Below are positions 63,440-64,000 of a stretch of 64,000 bases of DNA, piece by piece (position 1 is the first letter of the stretch; every line of letters begins with the position of its first letter). The stretch covers positions 2,983,039-3,047,038 of the forward strand of contig NC_054537.1 in the NCBI RefSeq assembly GCF_017654505.1. The letters run 5' to 3'. The position numbers and the translations under genes were made by a program. The DNA is from Polyodon spathula. Lineage: Eukaryota; Chordata; Actinopteri; Acipenseriformes; Polyodontidae. The notes beneath the pieces are model-generated. The model did no database searches. It was not told the DNA's origin and saw only the letters and a program-made list of their open reading frames with translations.

Positions 63440-64000
63440 TATACCAAGCATCCAAATAAAATTATCACTATTACAACACATTTATTTTTGAAAAACAATG
63501 AAGGTATATAAATGATGGACATTGACAAAATGTTTCTTTTTAATCACTTGATCATTCATCCTTGACCATGACATGTTTGATTGACTATGACTGAAGCATT
63601 TGTACTTACTTAACTTAATCACCTAATTAGTGACACAGTTGATTGGACACTGGATATGGAGTGATTTCAGCTGTTGAATTGCAAGCTTGAATAAAAGCAA
63701 TAAAGAAAATTATAAAATAAACAATATGCCACATCTGTCAAGAGTGCAGCATGTTCAAGCAATTGGCATGTTGGAGGCTGGACTAGGGTAGAGTACTGTG
63801 TCTCAGAGTCTTGGGTGCTCACAGATAGCAATTTCAAACCTGGCAAGACAGTATAACCAGACACACTCTGTCAATGACGGGACCCGAACTGGGAGACCAA
63901 AAGTCACAACACCTGCCTAAGAACAACAAATTGTTTTGAAGCATCCTCATGTTGTCAATTGTTAATCAGCACAATAAAAAGTCACTGCACCTGCTCTAAA
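63440..64000 (+). mobile_element. Tc1-like transposon family 4, left part (runs off the window)
   Basis: It begins TATACCAAGCATCCAAATAA then AATTATCACTATTAC, a putative left inverted repeat, right after the end of copy B. The transposase start follows at 63726 and the window ends inside it. Confidence 0.65.
63726..64000 (+). pseudogene. Tc1/Tc3-like transposase N-terminus, partial
   Basis: It reads MPHLSRVQHVQAIGMLEAGL, a stop at codon 22, then STVSQSLGCSQIAISNLARQ and an AT-hook-like GRPKVTTPA followed by another stop (63912-63914). The MP-L-R-Q--QAIGML-AG start with a helix-turn-helix and GRPxVTTPA linker is typical of a fish Tc1-like family distinct from the other three here. The catalytic domain lies outside the window. 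Confidence 0.8.

Overview
The window looks like repeat-rich, gene-poor DNA from a vertebrate, most likely a ray-finned fish. It is AT-rich, has no operons or bacterial features, and carries several Tc1-like DNA transposon families, L2-like and CR1-like LINE ends, DIRS-order retrotransposons, Ty3/gypsy-type LTR pieces, a Helitron and a SINE tail. The CR1-like 3' end and the mix of families would fit a non-teleost ray-finned fish such as a sturgeon, paddlefish or gar, but that is inference. I found no intact host gene. The only host-exon candidate is an open stretch at 13578-13820, which runs straight into a truncated Tc1 copy.

Layout. 0-10 kb: an L2-like LINE fragment, a very homogeneous 66-bp minisatellite followed directly by a 27-bp minisatellite, and two copies of an old dispersed repeat. 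10-20 kb: a solo LTR with TATA-like and polyadenylation signals, a GC-rich dispersed repeat, the exon-like segment, a truncated Tc1 copy, a decayed minus-strand DIRS-like element (RT, RNase H, broken tyrosine recombinase) and an LTR plus gag-like remnant. 22-25.5 kb: a decayed Helitron (Cys-rich N-terminal region, Helitron-like N domain, mutated HUH motif, helicase Walker A) split by a solo LTR with a perfect 5-bp target duplication. It ends in a segment resembling the C-terminal half of a ubiquitin-specific protease. 26.7-29.9 kb: a second Tc1-like family and a minus-strand gypsy RT/RNase H piece. 31-36 kb: 41-bp and 36-bp minisatellites. 38.9-40.1 kb: a third Tc1-like family and two foldback elements. 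42-44 kb: a 44-bp minisatellite of about 45 copies. 47.1-48.2 kb: nested insertions into an LTR. 50.4-55.4 kb: two large minisatellites (95 bp and 56 bp). 57-60 kb: LINE ends, a 42-bp minisatellite and a SINE tail. 60.5-64 kb: a short DIRS-like element with inverted terminal repeats, a nearly full-length Tc1 copy and the start of a fourth Tc1-like family.

The elements do not work together as a pathway; the window is a record of successive insertions. Target duplications (GTACT, AGGAC, GGATGGGTTG) give relative ages. Minisatellites cover about one sixth of the window, and dinucleotide arrays sit repeatedly at Tc1 ends. The observations most worth a second look are the Helitron joined to a ubiquitin-protease-like segment, the DIRS-like element with inverted ends, the minisatellite that grew out of a dispersed repeat, and the two adjacent arrays that together keep one 646-codon frame open.
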